Source: Novosphingobium piscinae (GTDB lineage Bacteria; Pseudomonadota; Alphaproteobacteria; Sphingomonadales; Sphingomonadaceae). Taken from it: 64,000 nt of DNA. Made by a program: the position numbers and the translations under genes. The stretch is taken from positions 1 through 64,000 of the forward strand of contig NZ_JACLAX010000009.1 in NCBI RefSeq assembly GCF_014230355.1, in the 5' to 3' direction. Below, piece after piece: positions 45,276 to 53,550 of the stretch (positions are counted from its first letter, which is position 1; every line of letters starts with the position of its first letter). The notes beneath the pieces were generated by a model. It did no database searches and was not told where the DNA came from. It worked only from the letters and a program-made list of their open reading frames with translations.

Positions 45276-46541
45276 TCAGCGCGCCCGGACGCGCACCGGC
45301 AGATGTTTGATGCCGTGGATGAAGTTCGACCGCAGGTAGCTGTGATCGGCGACTTGTTCGATGGCGGTCAGCCGCTTGGCGAGCTCCTGCATCACAATCG
45401 CGACCTCCAGCTTGGCCAGCCACATGCCCAGGCAGATATGCGGGCCGCCCTGGCCAAACGACAGGAACGGATTGCGTTCACGCATCAGATCGATCTCGTA
45501 GGGGCGGTCGATCGCATTCTCGTCGCGATTGCCGGAAATGAACCACAGCAGGACCTTGTCGCCGGCTTTCACCTGCCTGCCATGAAGCTCGAAATCCCGG
45601 GTCGCGGTGCGGCGAAAGTGCGTGGTCGGAGACGCGTAGCGGATCATCTCGTCCGCTGCCGCCTCCCAGCTGTGGAAGGCGCCTTGCTGGAGTTGCGTCA
45701 GCAGGGCGGGATTGTTGGCGAGGGCATGGATCGTGGCCGAGATCGAATAGCGGGTGGTATCATTCCCCGCCGCTACCAGCAGGCAGAAGAAGTTGCGGAA
45801 TTCGTCGCGGCTCATCCGTTCGCCGCTACTGGTCGGCTCGCGCACCAGATTGAGCACGCCGATCTGTTCGCCGGCATCCATGCGGTCGAGCAGGTCATTG
45901 GCATAGTCGAATAGCTCCATCGCCGCGGGCGAGCGGAACGGGAGCATGCGGTAGGCGTCGGTATTGACCTGATCGACCACGAAGTCGGTATAGTCCGGGT
46001 CGGAGTTGGAGATGAGCGCATCGCCCTTCTCGACCAGCCAGGGACCGTCCGCCTGCGGTACGCCCATGATCTGGGCCAGCATCTGCATCGGCAGGCGGCG
46101 CGCAATGCGGTCCACCGCGTCGAACTCTCCTTCGTCGAGCGCCACGTCGAGAAGCTCGGTCACGATCGCGCGGATCTGGTCCTCGAAGGTGGCCACGGTG
46201 CTCTTGGCAAAGGCCTTGGCGACCAAGGCCCGGAAGCCCCGGTGATGCGGGGCGTCGGTTTCCTGGAAGGTCTTGCGCGCCTCGAATTCCTCCGCGGTCT
46301 GGTCCTCCATGCGGATACCCTTGGCGGACGAGAGCAGGTCGGCCTGCCGATTGAGCGCAAGCAGGTCGGCATGGCGGGTCACCGACCAGAAGCCCTTGTC
46401 GCCGTTCAGCATCTCGCTCCAGGCCAGCGGGTCCTCGCGGCGCAGTCGCGCAAAGGTGGCAAAGGGCGCGCCGTCGTTGAACGCGTCGAGCGATGACAGG
46501 TCGACGTGAGCGTCCTGTGAGCGCGAAAAGGGATACTGCAT
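45276..46541 (-). CDS. Cytochrome P450
   Basis: The ATG complementing 46539-46541 has AGGAGG six bases upstream, giving 421 residues. The I-helix motif is VAAGNDTTRYSIS, with the acid-alcohol region DTT, the ExxR is in DEMIRYASPTTHFRRTA, and the haem loop is FLSFGQGGPHICLGMWLAKLE with the axial Cys. The loop has one residue more between the Phe and the Cys than the P450cam type, as in CYP124/125-like proteins. It is the first gene of the operon with the glutamine-synthetase-like ligase and an aldehyde dehydrogenase, and it diverges from an extradiol dioxygenase. I infer that it hydroxylates an aromatic or amide substrate. It is soluble and would need a ferredoxin from elsewhere. Confidence 0.85.
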   Translation of the reverse strand: MQYPFSRSQDAHVDLSSLDAFNDGAPFATFARLRREDPLAWSEMLNGDKGFWSVTRHADLLALNRQADLLSSAKGIRMEDQTAEEFEARKTFQETDAPHHRGFRALVAKAFAKSTVATFEDQIRAIVTELLDVALDEGEFDAVDRIARRLPMQMLAQIMGVPQADGPWLVEKGDALISNSDPDYTDFVVDQVNTDAYRMLPFRSPAAMELFDYANDLLDRMDAGEQIGVLNLVREPTSSGERMSRDEFRNFFCLLVAAGNDTTRYSISATIHALANNPALLTQLQQGAFHSWEAAADEMIRYASPTTHFRRTATRDFELHGRQVKAGDKVLLWFISGNRDENAIDRPYEIDLMRERNPFLSFGQGGPHICLGMWLAKLEVAIVMQELAKRLTAIEQVADHSYLRSNFIHGIKHLPVRVRAR

Positions 46542-46567
46542 CAGGGCCTCCTGTCCTGATCCCGTGC

Positions 46568-46623
46568 TAGTCCGGTCGGCGACCCGCGCACTTGGCATAA
46601 CCGGACAGACTGGGGCCGGACTA
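46568..46623. promoter_or_regulatory. Inverted and direct repeats in the P450/dioxygenase divergent region
   Basis: TAGTCCGG at 46568-46575 is the exact reverse complement of CCGGACTA at 46616-46623. A further CCGGAC at 46601-46606 gives a direct repeat 15 bp before the second arm. The region lies between the start of the P450 operon (46541) and the HpaD-type gene (46688), which suggests a binding site for the AraC regulator encoded at 48522. Confidence 0.5.
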
Positions 46624-46687
46624 TTCAGCTTGCCGGCCAACCCCCGTAATGAACGCCGCCATCCAGTTGTTCTAGGGAGTGCTTGCC

Positions 46688-47560
46688 ATGGGCGAGATCA
46701 TCGGAGCCGGCCTTGTCGCTCATGCGCCGACCATCATGTTGCCGGCCGAAACCCGGTATGAATTGAACGAAGGCAAGGAGATCTCGCTGGTCCCCGGCCT
46801 GCATCGGCTGAAAACCGAGGTCCTAGACGTCCTCAAGCCGGATACGATCGTGCTGTTCGATTCGCACTGGTTCACGATCGTCGAGTTTTGTGTGGCAGCC
46901 CACGAACGCCGCACGGGACGTTACACCTCCGACGAGTTGCCGCGCGGCATGTCGCAGATTCCCTACGATCTGAAGGGCAGTCCCGCACTGGCCAGAGCGA
47001 TGGCCGATTGCGCCACCGAAGCGGGGGTGCGCACCACCGCGGTCGACGACCCCTATCTCCCGATCCACTATCCGACCGTCAATCTCTCGACCTACCTGCA
47101 TGGCGGCGAGGAATGGGTTTCGGTGAGCCATGCCTACTCCGGCGAACCCGACGATTTCCTCAAGGTGGGCGAGGGGATCGGCCAGGCCATCGCCCAGTCC
47201 GACAAGCGCGTAGTGCTGATCGCGAGCGGCTCGATGAGCCACCGGTTCTGGCCGTTCAAACAGATTCCGCTGCATGAAGCCTCGGACCCGATCCATATCT
47301 CCTCGCCCGAGGCACGCGAGGCCGATTATGAACGTCTGAGGTGGTTTGCCGAGGGCAACCACGCCGCGGTGATCGACACCATGCCCGATTACCTGCGCCA
47401 CGCCCCCGAGGCGCGCTTCGGCCATTACCTGATGATGGCTGCGGCTTGCGGCGGAAGGGAGTGGCGCGCGCGGGGTCGACAGTTTTCCGACTACGAGAAC
47501 GCCACCGGGACCAGCCAGGTGCACGTCTGGTTCGACAAGCCGGATGATGGCTGGAACTGA
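46688..47560 (+). CDS. Class III extradiol ring-cleavage dioxygenase, HpaD-type
   Basis: ATG 46688 has AGGGAG at 46674-46679. The 290-residue protein matches the 3,4-dihydroxyphenylacetate 2,3-dioxygenase (HpaD, LigB superfamily) in order: LVAHAPTIML with the first His, TIVLFDSHWF with the second, GRYTSDELPRGM, VLIASGSMSHRFWPF with another His, MPDYLRHAPEARFGHYLMMAA, and GTSQVHVWF at the end. It would open a catechol-type ring with Fe(II). Because the operon partner genes handle amines, the catechol may be homoprotocatechuate or an amine-derived catechol. The final-ring HpaE and HpaG homologues are at 42463/54589 and 56022. The product converges on the amidotransferase gene through a strong terminator. 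Confidence 0.8.
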   Translation: MGEIIGAGLVAHAPTIMLPAETRYELNEGKEISLVPGLHRLKTEVLDVLKPDTIVLFDSHWFTIVEFCVAAHERRTGRYTSDELPRGMSQIPYDLKGSPALARAMADCATEAGVRTTAVDDPYLPIHYPTVNLSTYLHGGEEWVSVSHAYSGEPDDFLKVGEGIGQAIAQSDKRVVLIASGSMSHRFWPFKQIPLHEASDPIHISSPEAREADYERLRWFAEGNHAAVIDTMPDYLRHAPEARFGHYLMMAAACGGREWRARGRQFSDYENATGTSQVHVWFDKPDDGWN

Positions 47561-47624
47561 GGCCGGGGCCGCGGCCCGCTGCTATCCGGGTCGGGCGGCG
47601 GTCGCGTCAGGCCAGGGGCTGGCC

Positions 47625-47654
47625 CCTGCGCCGCCGGACCTCCGGCGGCGCAGG
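47625..47654. terminator. Bidirectional hairpin terminator
   Basis: A perfect 14-bp stem, CCTGCGCCGCCGGA at 47625-47638 and its complement at 47641-47654, has only CC at the centre. It lies between the stop of the dioxygenase (47560) and the stop of the amidotransferase (47656). Confidence 0.8.
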
Positions 47655-47655
47655 C

Positions 47656-48504
47656 TCAGTCCGAGCGCGCGGGGAGGACGCAGGCCTCGATCCAGGCGAT
47701 GATCTCGGCGCGGCGCACCCGGTCATCCGTCACGTCCGCGTCGATGCCGAGTTGCCAGGCCAGCCCCATGCGGTCGGGATCAGCGGCCAGCGCCGCGATC
47801 TTGTCGCAATAGGCGCGAAGCTCGGCCTGATCGGCGAAAAAGCCCTGGGCGACCATGTCGTCCGCATAGAGGGTGTAGATCTGGACAAGCTGTTGCAGGT
47901 CGAACTCGGGGTGGTACTGCACCGCCCAGACCTCGCTCCGGCCGAGGGGAATGATCGCGGCCTGCACCGCGCTATGGGCATTCGAGGCCAGCAGTGTGGC
48001 GCCGTCGGGCAGCCGGACAACTTCGTCGTAGTGGATGCAGGGCGCGTCGAACACCGGGGGTTTCCCCATGAACATCGGGTGGTTGCGGTGCGTCGCGGCC
48101 ACCGTGATCTTGCGCGCGAAGCCGACTTCCCGGCCCTTGGGGTTGTAGGCCACCTGCCCGCCCGCGGCCATGGCCGCGATCTGCAAGCCCCAGCAGGAGC
48201 CGAAAATCGGCAGGGCGTGCCCGGCAGCCTCGGCCACCAGCGCGATCTGGTTGGTCACCGCGAACTCCTGATCGTAGGCGTGGAGCGACGAGCCGGTGAT
48301 GACAAGGCCGGCGTAGTCGGTCCAGGTGCGGTTACCGGGGATCACCTCGCCGGGATCGGCACCATTGAGCACGTCGAGGACAATGTCGGGGAAATGGGCC
48401 GAAATCGCCTCGGCATAGATCTCGCTGGAACTGCGCACGCCCAGCGCGCGCGCGCGGGCGCGCTTTTCGGCGGTGTTTCCTTCGAGCAGAAGCAAGCGGG
48501 TCAT
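47656..48504 (-). CDS. Class-I glutamine amidotransferase-like protein
   Basis: The 282-residue protein starts at the ATG complementing 48502-48504. It carries the GATase-1 triad region: LPIFGSCWGLQIAAMAAGG with the Cys nucleophile near residue 95, and VWAVQYHPEFDL with the His-x-Glu near 188. Substrate specificity residues in between differ from GMP synthetase. In the aniline (atd/tdn) systems a glutamine-synthetase-like ligase is paired with such an amidotransferase, which hydrolyses excess gamma-glutamylated intermediate. The same pairing here, 4 kb apart but in one locus, supports that reading. It follows an AraC gene by 17 bp on the same strand. Confidence 0.75.
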   Translation of the reverse strand: MTRLLLLEGNTAEKRARARALGVRSSSEIYAEAISAHFPDIVLDVLNGADPGEVIPGNRTWTDYAGLVITGSSLHAYDQEFAVTNQIALVAEAAGHALPIFGSCWGLQIAAMAAGGQVAYNPKGREVGFARKITVAATHRNHPMFMGKPPVFDAPCIHYDEVVRLPDGATLLASNAHSAVQAAIIPLGRSEVWAVQYHPEFDLQQLVQIYTLYADDMVAQGFFADQAELRAYCDKIAALAADPDRMGLAWQLGIDADVTDDRVRRAEIIAWIEACVLPARSD

Positions 48505-48521
48505 GGCGGAACGTCCTGCGA

Positions 48522-49529
48522 TCACTGAGCGTTGCGGGCAAGATCGGCCCGCCACGCCTGGGGCGACATGCCGGTCCAGCGATGAAAGGCGCGGGTGAAG
48601 TTGCTGTGCTCGGCATAGCCCAGCCGCAACGCGATCTGGGCAATCGAGAGGTCCGGGCGGGTGCGGAACTCGAACAGTGCTTGCCGCATGCGGCACTCGT
48701 CGAGCACCTGCTGGAACGATGAACCCTCCTCGGCCAGCTTGCGCCGCATCGTCCGGCTCGACATGCCGATTTCGCGCGCAATCCGCTCCTGCTCGATGCC
48801 GTGGCTGTTGAGGTCGCGATAGACGACCTGGGCCAGCCGCTCGACCAGCGGGGTGCGTCGACGTTGATCCACCAGGGTCCGGCTCAGCGCCCGGACATCA
48901 GCAGCGGCCGCAGTGGCCTTGCAGTCGGTTTCAGGCAGGGCCAGATCCAGCATAGCCGCCGGAAAACGGATCTGGTTGATGTCGGCCCCGAAGCTGCAGG
49001 GAGCGCAGACCACCTTGCCGATATCGCCGCGCATCTCGTATTGCTTGGCCTCGAACGAAAACTCCACCTTCTCCCACACTCCGCGGGTCCCGCGGCGAAT
49101 GATCTGGCCAACGATGCCGAGACTGAACATCGCATCATGGTGGCGCGGCCAGATCTCCGGATCGAGAATGCGGTAGCTCACCGAGGCCATGTCGTCTTCG
49201 CGGTCGAGCCGGATGTCGGTGCAGTCCTGGAGCAGGGAAAAGTACTCGACCAGGCGGCGCAGCGCCGTGCCGACCTTGCCGGCGGCGTTGATCGCATCGC
49301 CGACCTGGCCAAGGGATGCGAGGTCGTAGTGCACGCCCACCAGCCAGGGGATCGCCACGTCGCGGGTGCGATTGACCACGCTTTCCGAGAAATGGACGAA
49401 CTCCGCCAGCGAGATAGCACCCGGAGCCCGCTCGCAGGGCAGCGAGCCGATCGTTTCCAGGCCGGGCGCAAGCGTGCAGAAGTTGTCCCAGCCGTTCAGC
49501 GCAGCCGCGCGCACCGTCGCTTCGGTCAT
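48522..49529 (-). CDS. AraC-family regulator with Arabinose_bd-like N-terminus
   Basis: The start at the ATG complementing 49527-49529 has GGGGAG seven bases upstream, giving 335 residues. The N-terminal 230 residues resemble the PF12625-type sensor of the ArgR/OruR group: FSESVVNRTRDVAIPWLVGVHYDLASLGQVGDAINAAGKVGTALRRLVEYFSLLQD. The C-terminal HTH region has RTPLVERLAQVVYRDLN, ERIAREIGMSSRTMRRKLAEEG and LSIAQIALRLGYAEHSNFTRAFHRWTGMSPQAWR. It probably controls the P450/dioxygenase divergent promoter and, because it leads the amidotransferase gene, its own operon. The MFS gene is divergent. Confidence 0.85.
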   Translation of the reverse strand: MTEATVRAAALNGWDNFCTLAPGLETIGSLPCERAPGAISLAEFVHFSESVVNRTRDVAIPWLVGVHYDLASLGQVGDAINAAGKVGTALRRLVEYFSLLQDCTDIRLDREDDMASVSYRILDPEIWPRHHDAMFSLGIVGQIIRRGTRGVWEKVEFSFEAKQYEMRGDIGKVVCAPCSFGADINQIRFPAAMLDLALPETDCKATAAAADVRALSRTLVDQRRRTPLVERLAQVVYRDLNSHGIEQERIAREIGMSSRTMRRKLAEEGSSFQQVLDECRMRQALFEFRTRPDLSIAQIALRLGYAEHSNFTRAFHRWTGMSPQAWRADLARNAQ

Positions 49530-49734
49530 GGATTCTCCCCTTTTCGATCTTGTGGGATGGAACGTATCGCGCCGCGTGGGATCCAGATTGATCGTTTTCG
49601 TCATTAAGTGACCGAATGGGACGCATACGCGAAACCGCGCAGCGCGCCTCGCCGCCGAATAATTGACCGCTCCGGCCAAGCCGGTCCCGCACGCGTCGGA
49701 CCAGATCGGCGCCCGACCCCAAGAAGGCGCGCCG

Positions 49735-50922
49735 ATGCCCGATTCGACCCCACCTGCATCCCGTGACGTCGATGTGAATGGCTGGCCGGCCGTGCTGAGC
49801 GCGATCGTGTTGGGTACGATCGGGGTTCTTTCGTTCATCATCCAGCCCGGGATCGTGCAAGCCTACGTTACCCAGCTCGGGCTGGATGAGGCCGGCGCAG
49901 TGAACCTGGCTGGCATCGAGATGCTGGGTGTCGCCCTGGCGACGATCCTGGTCGCGATCTGGGGCAACCGGATCAGCTGGCGCACGATCGTGATCGGCGG
50001 GCTGGCGGTGGCGGCGCTGGGGGATATCGCATCGAGCATCGCGCCGCAGGGACGGTGGCTCGACATCGCGCGCTTCTTCACCGGTCTGGGTGAGGGGGCA
50101 ATCACCTCGATCAGCTTCACCTTTGTCGGCCTCACCATCCGCGCCGAGCGGAACGTCGCGCTCTATCTGACCTTGCTATTGACCTACGGCGCCTTCGGAT
50201 TGTGGTACCTCCCCACCTTTCTGGCGGCCTTCGGGTTGGCCGGGCTGTTCGGGACCTTCGCCGTCCTCAGCCTGGCGGCGCTTGTCACCGTGCCCTTCGT
50301 GCCGAAAGCCTATGACGCCCAGGCGATGAGCAACCCCGAGGCGCGCCAGCTTGCGCCGGCAATGTTGCTGGTCGCGCTGCTTGGGGTGCTGACCTACAAT
50401 CTCGCCCAGGGGATCGCCTGGGCTGTCCTGTTCCTTGTCGGAGTGGGCGCCGGCATGGCCGAGCAGGCGGTCGCCGACGCGCTGTTCCTTTCGCAGATCC
50501 TCGCCATCGGCGGGGCTCTCGCCTCGGTGTTCCTGGCCGGCCGGGTAAGCCGCAACGGGGCCATTGCGTTTGGCATTCTCGCCGGCGCCGGCAGTATCGC
50601 ACTGCTGCTCGGCCAACCGGCGCCAGCGGTCTTCACTCTTGGCGTCTGCGGCTTCAATGTGCTGTGGAACTTCGTCCTTCCGTTCATTCTCGGCCGGGTC
50701 TGCGATTTCGACGAAACCGGCCGGATGATGTCCTTTGCCATCGCCATGCAGATGGTCGGACTGGGATTGGGGCCGATCATCGCGTCGCACCTGCTGGATG
50801 GCTCGGGCCACCGTTCGGCCGAGTTGCTCTGCATCGCGCTTTTCCTGGCGAGCTACCTCCTGCTGCTGATGCCGATGCGGCGTCACCGCGCGCTCATGGG
50901 GCAGGTGCGCGCGCCAATCTGA
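49735..50922 (+). CDS. MFS transporter
   Basis: ATG 49735 has AAGAAGG seven bases upstream. The 395-residue protein has about twelve hydrophobic segments, for example AVLSAIVLGTIGVLSFIIQ, ATILVAIWG, IVIGGLAVAALGDIASSIA, LLLTYGAFGLWYLPTFLAAFGLAGL and LLCIALFLASYLLLLMPMR, in two bundles with a central loop near residue 200. Spacing fits an MFS carrier of the aromatic-acid or drug-proton type. It is divergent from the AraC gene and precedes the TonB receptor by about 200 bp, so it is the likely inner-membrane importer of the pathway substrate. Confidence 0.8.
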   Translation: MPDSTPPASRDVDVNGWPAVLSAIVLGTIGVLSFIIQPGIVQAYVTQLGLDEAGAVNLAGIEMLGVALATILVAIWGNRISWRTIVIGGLAVAALGDIASSIAPQGRWLDIARFFTGLGEGAITSISFTFVGLTIRAERNVALYLTLLLTYGAFGLWYLPTFLAAFGLAGLFGTFAVLSLAALVTVPFVPKAYDAQAMSNPEARQLAPAMLLVALLGVLTYNLAQGIAWAVLFLVGVGAGMAEQAVADALFLSQILAIGGALASVFLAGRVSRNGAIAFGILAGAGSIALLLGQPAPAVFTLGVCGFNVLWNFVLPFILGRVCDFDETGRMMSFAIAMQMVGLGLGPIIASHLLDGSGHRSAELLCIALFLASYLLLLMPMRRHRALMGQVRAPI

Positions 50923-51123
50923 GGCACGGCCGCCCAGCGACTGATTGCGCTTGCCCCGCACCCATGGAGTCCCGGAGCGCCTGGCCGGGCGGCGATTTGG
51001 CCAGTTCTGGCAAGCCGACGATCCGCACCGACTGCACATAAACCCTGCCCAATCAAACGAACTTCGCGCTCGCCGTTGTCCCGGGGGACCCGGCGTGCAG
51101 TGCGATACATGGGGGGAATTGGC

Positions 51124-53496
51124 ATGTCGTTGATCCGTTTGTCGCTTGCTTCGGTTTCTTTGCTGGCACTCGGTGCCGTGACCGCTCCGGCGCTGGCGCA
51201 GGAGGCGGCAAGCCAGGCCGAGACGGCCGATGTCACCGCGACCGGCACGTTTGGCGACATCGTCGTGACCGCCAACAAGCGGAGCGAAAATGCGCAGCGC
51301 GTGCCGATCGCGATGACGGCCTATTCGGGCGATCAGCTCAAAGCGCTGGGGGTGACCGATGCCACGCAGATCACCCAGCAGGTGCCCGGGCTGCAGTTGA
51401 ACGCCTGGTCGCCGAACGTGACGATCTTCAACCTGCGCGGCATTTCGCAGAACAACTTCACCGACTATCTTGAGGCGCCGATCGCGGTCTACGTCGACGA
51501 TGCCTACATGGGGTCGATGAACGGGCTGTCGGGGCAGTTGTTCGACATCCAGCGAGTGGAGGTGCTGCGCGGGCCGCAGGGGACCCTGTTCGGTCGCAAT
51601 GCGACAGGTGGCCTGATCCAGTATGTCAGCACGGAGGCGAGCCGGGCGGAGTTCAACGGCTATGTCAACGCTGGCTATGAGCGCTTCAACCGCCGGGCCG
51701 TCGAGGGCGCCGTGGGTGGCAGCCTGACGCCAGGACTGCGCTTCCGGGTCGCCGGCAGGGTGACCAAGGCCGATGGCTACATCAAGTCGGCCGCAGCGCT
51801 GCCCGGCGTGTTCGACGGCAACGGGCAGGATCTGGGCGCAGAGAATGGCTGGGCGCTGCGCGGCACGGTCCAGGCCGACCTTGGTCCCGATGGTACGCTC
51901 GACCTGTGGGTCAAGCACAGCGAGGACAACAACGTGGCGACCGGCGGCTACGTGTTCGACAACTGCAACCTTCAGGACAATGGCTACTGCACCACCGATG
52001 CCGCCGGCCTCGGCAATGGTTCGGGTGGTGTGATCAATGGCATCACCGGGGAACGGGCCAGCCCCTTTGCCAACTTCAGCAACACGCCCGGCCTCTTCAA
52101 CCGGACGACCGATATCCTCCAGGGCAAGCTGCAGTATGATCTGGGCGGGGTGAAGCTGACCTCGATCACCAACTACACCGCGCTCAACAAGTCCTATCAG
52201 GAAGACGGTGATGCGCTGCCGGTCACCGTGATCGTGTTCCAGACCCAGGCGCGGTACAAGCAGTTCAGCGAGGAACTCCGCCTGTCCGGCGAGGCGGATC
52301 GCTTCCGCTGGCAGACCGGTGCCTATTTCCTCGACATGAAGATCAAGGGCACCATGGCGACGATTGGGGCGCCGGCGGTCGGGGCAGCGCTGGCCGCGGG
52401 GCTGCCCGGGGTCAATTCCGCGATCAACGAGGTCTATGATCTTCATTCGCGCAACTGGTCGGTCTTTGGTCAGGCCGAGTACGACCTGTCGGACAAGCTG
52501 ACCCTGATCGGTGGTCTGCGCTACTCCAAGGACACCAAGTCGGTCGATTACTCATCCTCGGTCGTGGAAGGCAGCCAGTCGGCGCCGATTGCCTCGGACG
52601 AGAGCTTTTCGGCAACCCTGCCGGGCGCCAGCCGGATCTCGCACGGCGACATCGCGGCGCGGGTGACGCTGAACTACAAGCCCAACAACGACACGCTGCT
52701 GTTCGCGTCGTGGAACCGCGGGATCAAGGGCGGCAATTTCACGCTCAATGGCTACGTCACGGCCGACACCTTCCAGCACCGCCCCGAGACGCTCAATTCC
52801 TTCGAGGGCGGCATCAAGTGGTCCAATCCCGCGCGCAGCCTGCGTGTGAACGCGACTGCCTACCACTACATCTACGATGATTATCAGACGTTCGCGCTGA
52901 TCGGCGGCGTGCCGCAGGTGGGCAACAGCAATGCCCACGCCACGGGGGCTGAACTGGAAACCTATTTCCAGCCGAACAAGCACATCAACATCAACCTTGG
53001 GGCCACCTGGGAGGTATCGCGGGTCGATACGGTGCAGGCGGCTGGTTCGCAGTTCCTGTCGGTGCTGGTGCCCGGGGCTTCGGTACCGCAGTATTGCACC
53101 GATCAGAATGACGGCACGTACTTCTGCAACTATCCGGCCAAGACCGTCAGCGGGGCCCGTTTTCCGAACCAGCCCCGGTTCAGCCTCAACTATGTCGTTC
53201 GCTACAACTTCGATGCGCTGGCGGGCAACATCTCGGCGCAGGTGGACGGGGTCTGGTACGACAAGCAGTTCCTCGAGGTCACCAATGGCCAGTCCTCGTT
53301 GCAGCCGGCCTACAACGTGACCAACACCTCGCTGACCTGGACGTCCGACAATGACCGGTTCTCGCTGCAGGTCTTCGGCCGCAATGTGCTGAACCAGGCC
53401 TACCGGGCCTACACTCTCAACCTCGGCCCGCTCGGGACGACGTCGGTCTATGCCCGGCCAGCCACCTACGGCGTGGGCGCCACCATCAAGTGGTGA
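51124..53496 (+). CDS. TonB-dependent receptor of the aromatic locus
   Basis: ATG 51124 follows GGGGGAA. The 790-residue product has a signal peptide (LIRLSLASVSLLALGAVTAPALAQ), a TonB-box-like DIVVTANKR near residue 42, a plug with QVPGLQLNAWSPNVTIFNLRGIS and VEVLRGPQGTLFGRNATGGLIQYVS, and a 22-strand barrel that ends YGVGATIKW. It is of the same sphingomonad substrate-receptor type as the one at 9137. Context (MFS, AraC, dioxygenase, amine-modifying enzymes) suggests uptake of an aromatic or amine compound. A stem-loop terminator follows at 53503. Confidence 0.85.
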   Translation: MSLIRLSLASVSLLALGAVTAPALAQEAASQAETADVTATGTFGDIVVTANKRSENAQRVPIAMTAYSGDQLKALGVTDATQITQQVPGLQLNAWSPNVTIFNLRGISQNNFTDYLEAPIAVYVDDAYMGSMNGLSGQLFDIQRVEVLRGPQGTLFGRNATGGLIQYVSTEASRAEFNGYVNAGYERFNRRAVEGAVGGSLTPGLRFRVAGRVTKADGYIKSAAALPGVFDGNGQDLGAENGWALRGTVQADLGPDGTLDLWVKHSEDNNVATGGYVFDNCNLQDNGYCTTDAAGLGNGSGGVINGITGERASPFANFSNTPGLFNRTTDILQGKLQYDLGGVKLTSITNYTALNKSYQEDGDALPVTVIVFQTQARYKQFSEELRLSGEADRFRWQTGAYFLDMKIKGTMATIGAPAVGAALAAGLPGVNSAINEVYDLHSRNWSVFGQAEYDLSDKLTLIGGLRYSKDTKSVDYSSSVVEGSQSAPIASDESFSATLPGASRISHGDIAARVTLNYKPNNDTLLFASWNRGIKGGNFTLNGYVTADTFQHRPETLNSFEGGIKWSNPARSLRVNATAYHYIYDDYQTFALIGGVPQVGNSNAHATGAELETYFQPNKHININLGATWEVSRVDTVQAAGSQFLSVLVPGASVPQYCTDQNDGTYFCNYPAKTVSGARFPNQPRFSLNYVVRYNFDALAGNISAQVDGVWYDKQFLEVTNGQSSLQPAYNVTNTSLTWTSDNDRFSLQVFGRNVLNQAYRAYTLNLGPLGTTSVYARPATYGVGATIKW

Positions 53497-53502
53497 GCCG
53501 AT

Positions 53503-53533
53503 CCGGCGCCGGCCCGGCTGTGGCCGGCGCCGG
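53503..53533. terminator. Hairpin terminator between convergent genes
   Basis: CCGGCGCCGGCC (53503-53514) and GGCCGGCGCCGG (53522-53533) form a perfect 12-bp stem with a 7-base loop, seven bases after the receptor stop and before the stop of the convergent AraC gene. Confidence 0.75.
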
Positions 53534-53550
53534 TTCCGGGGCTGCTGGAG

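Noticed and set aside
50176..52446. 756-codon minus-strand frame across the MFS and TonB genes
   Set aside because: It is antisense to two well-supported genes and has no start signal or recognisable domain.
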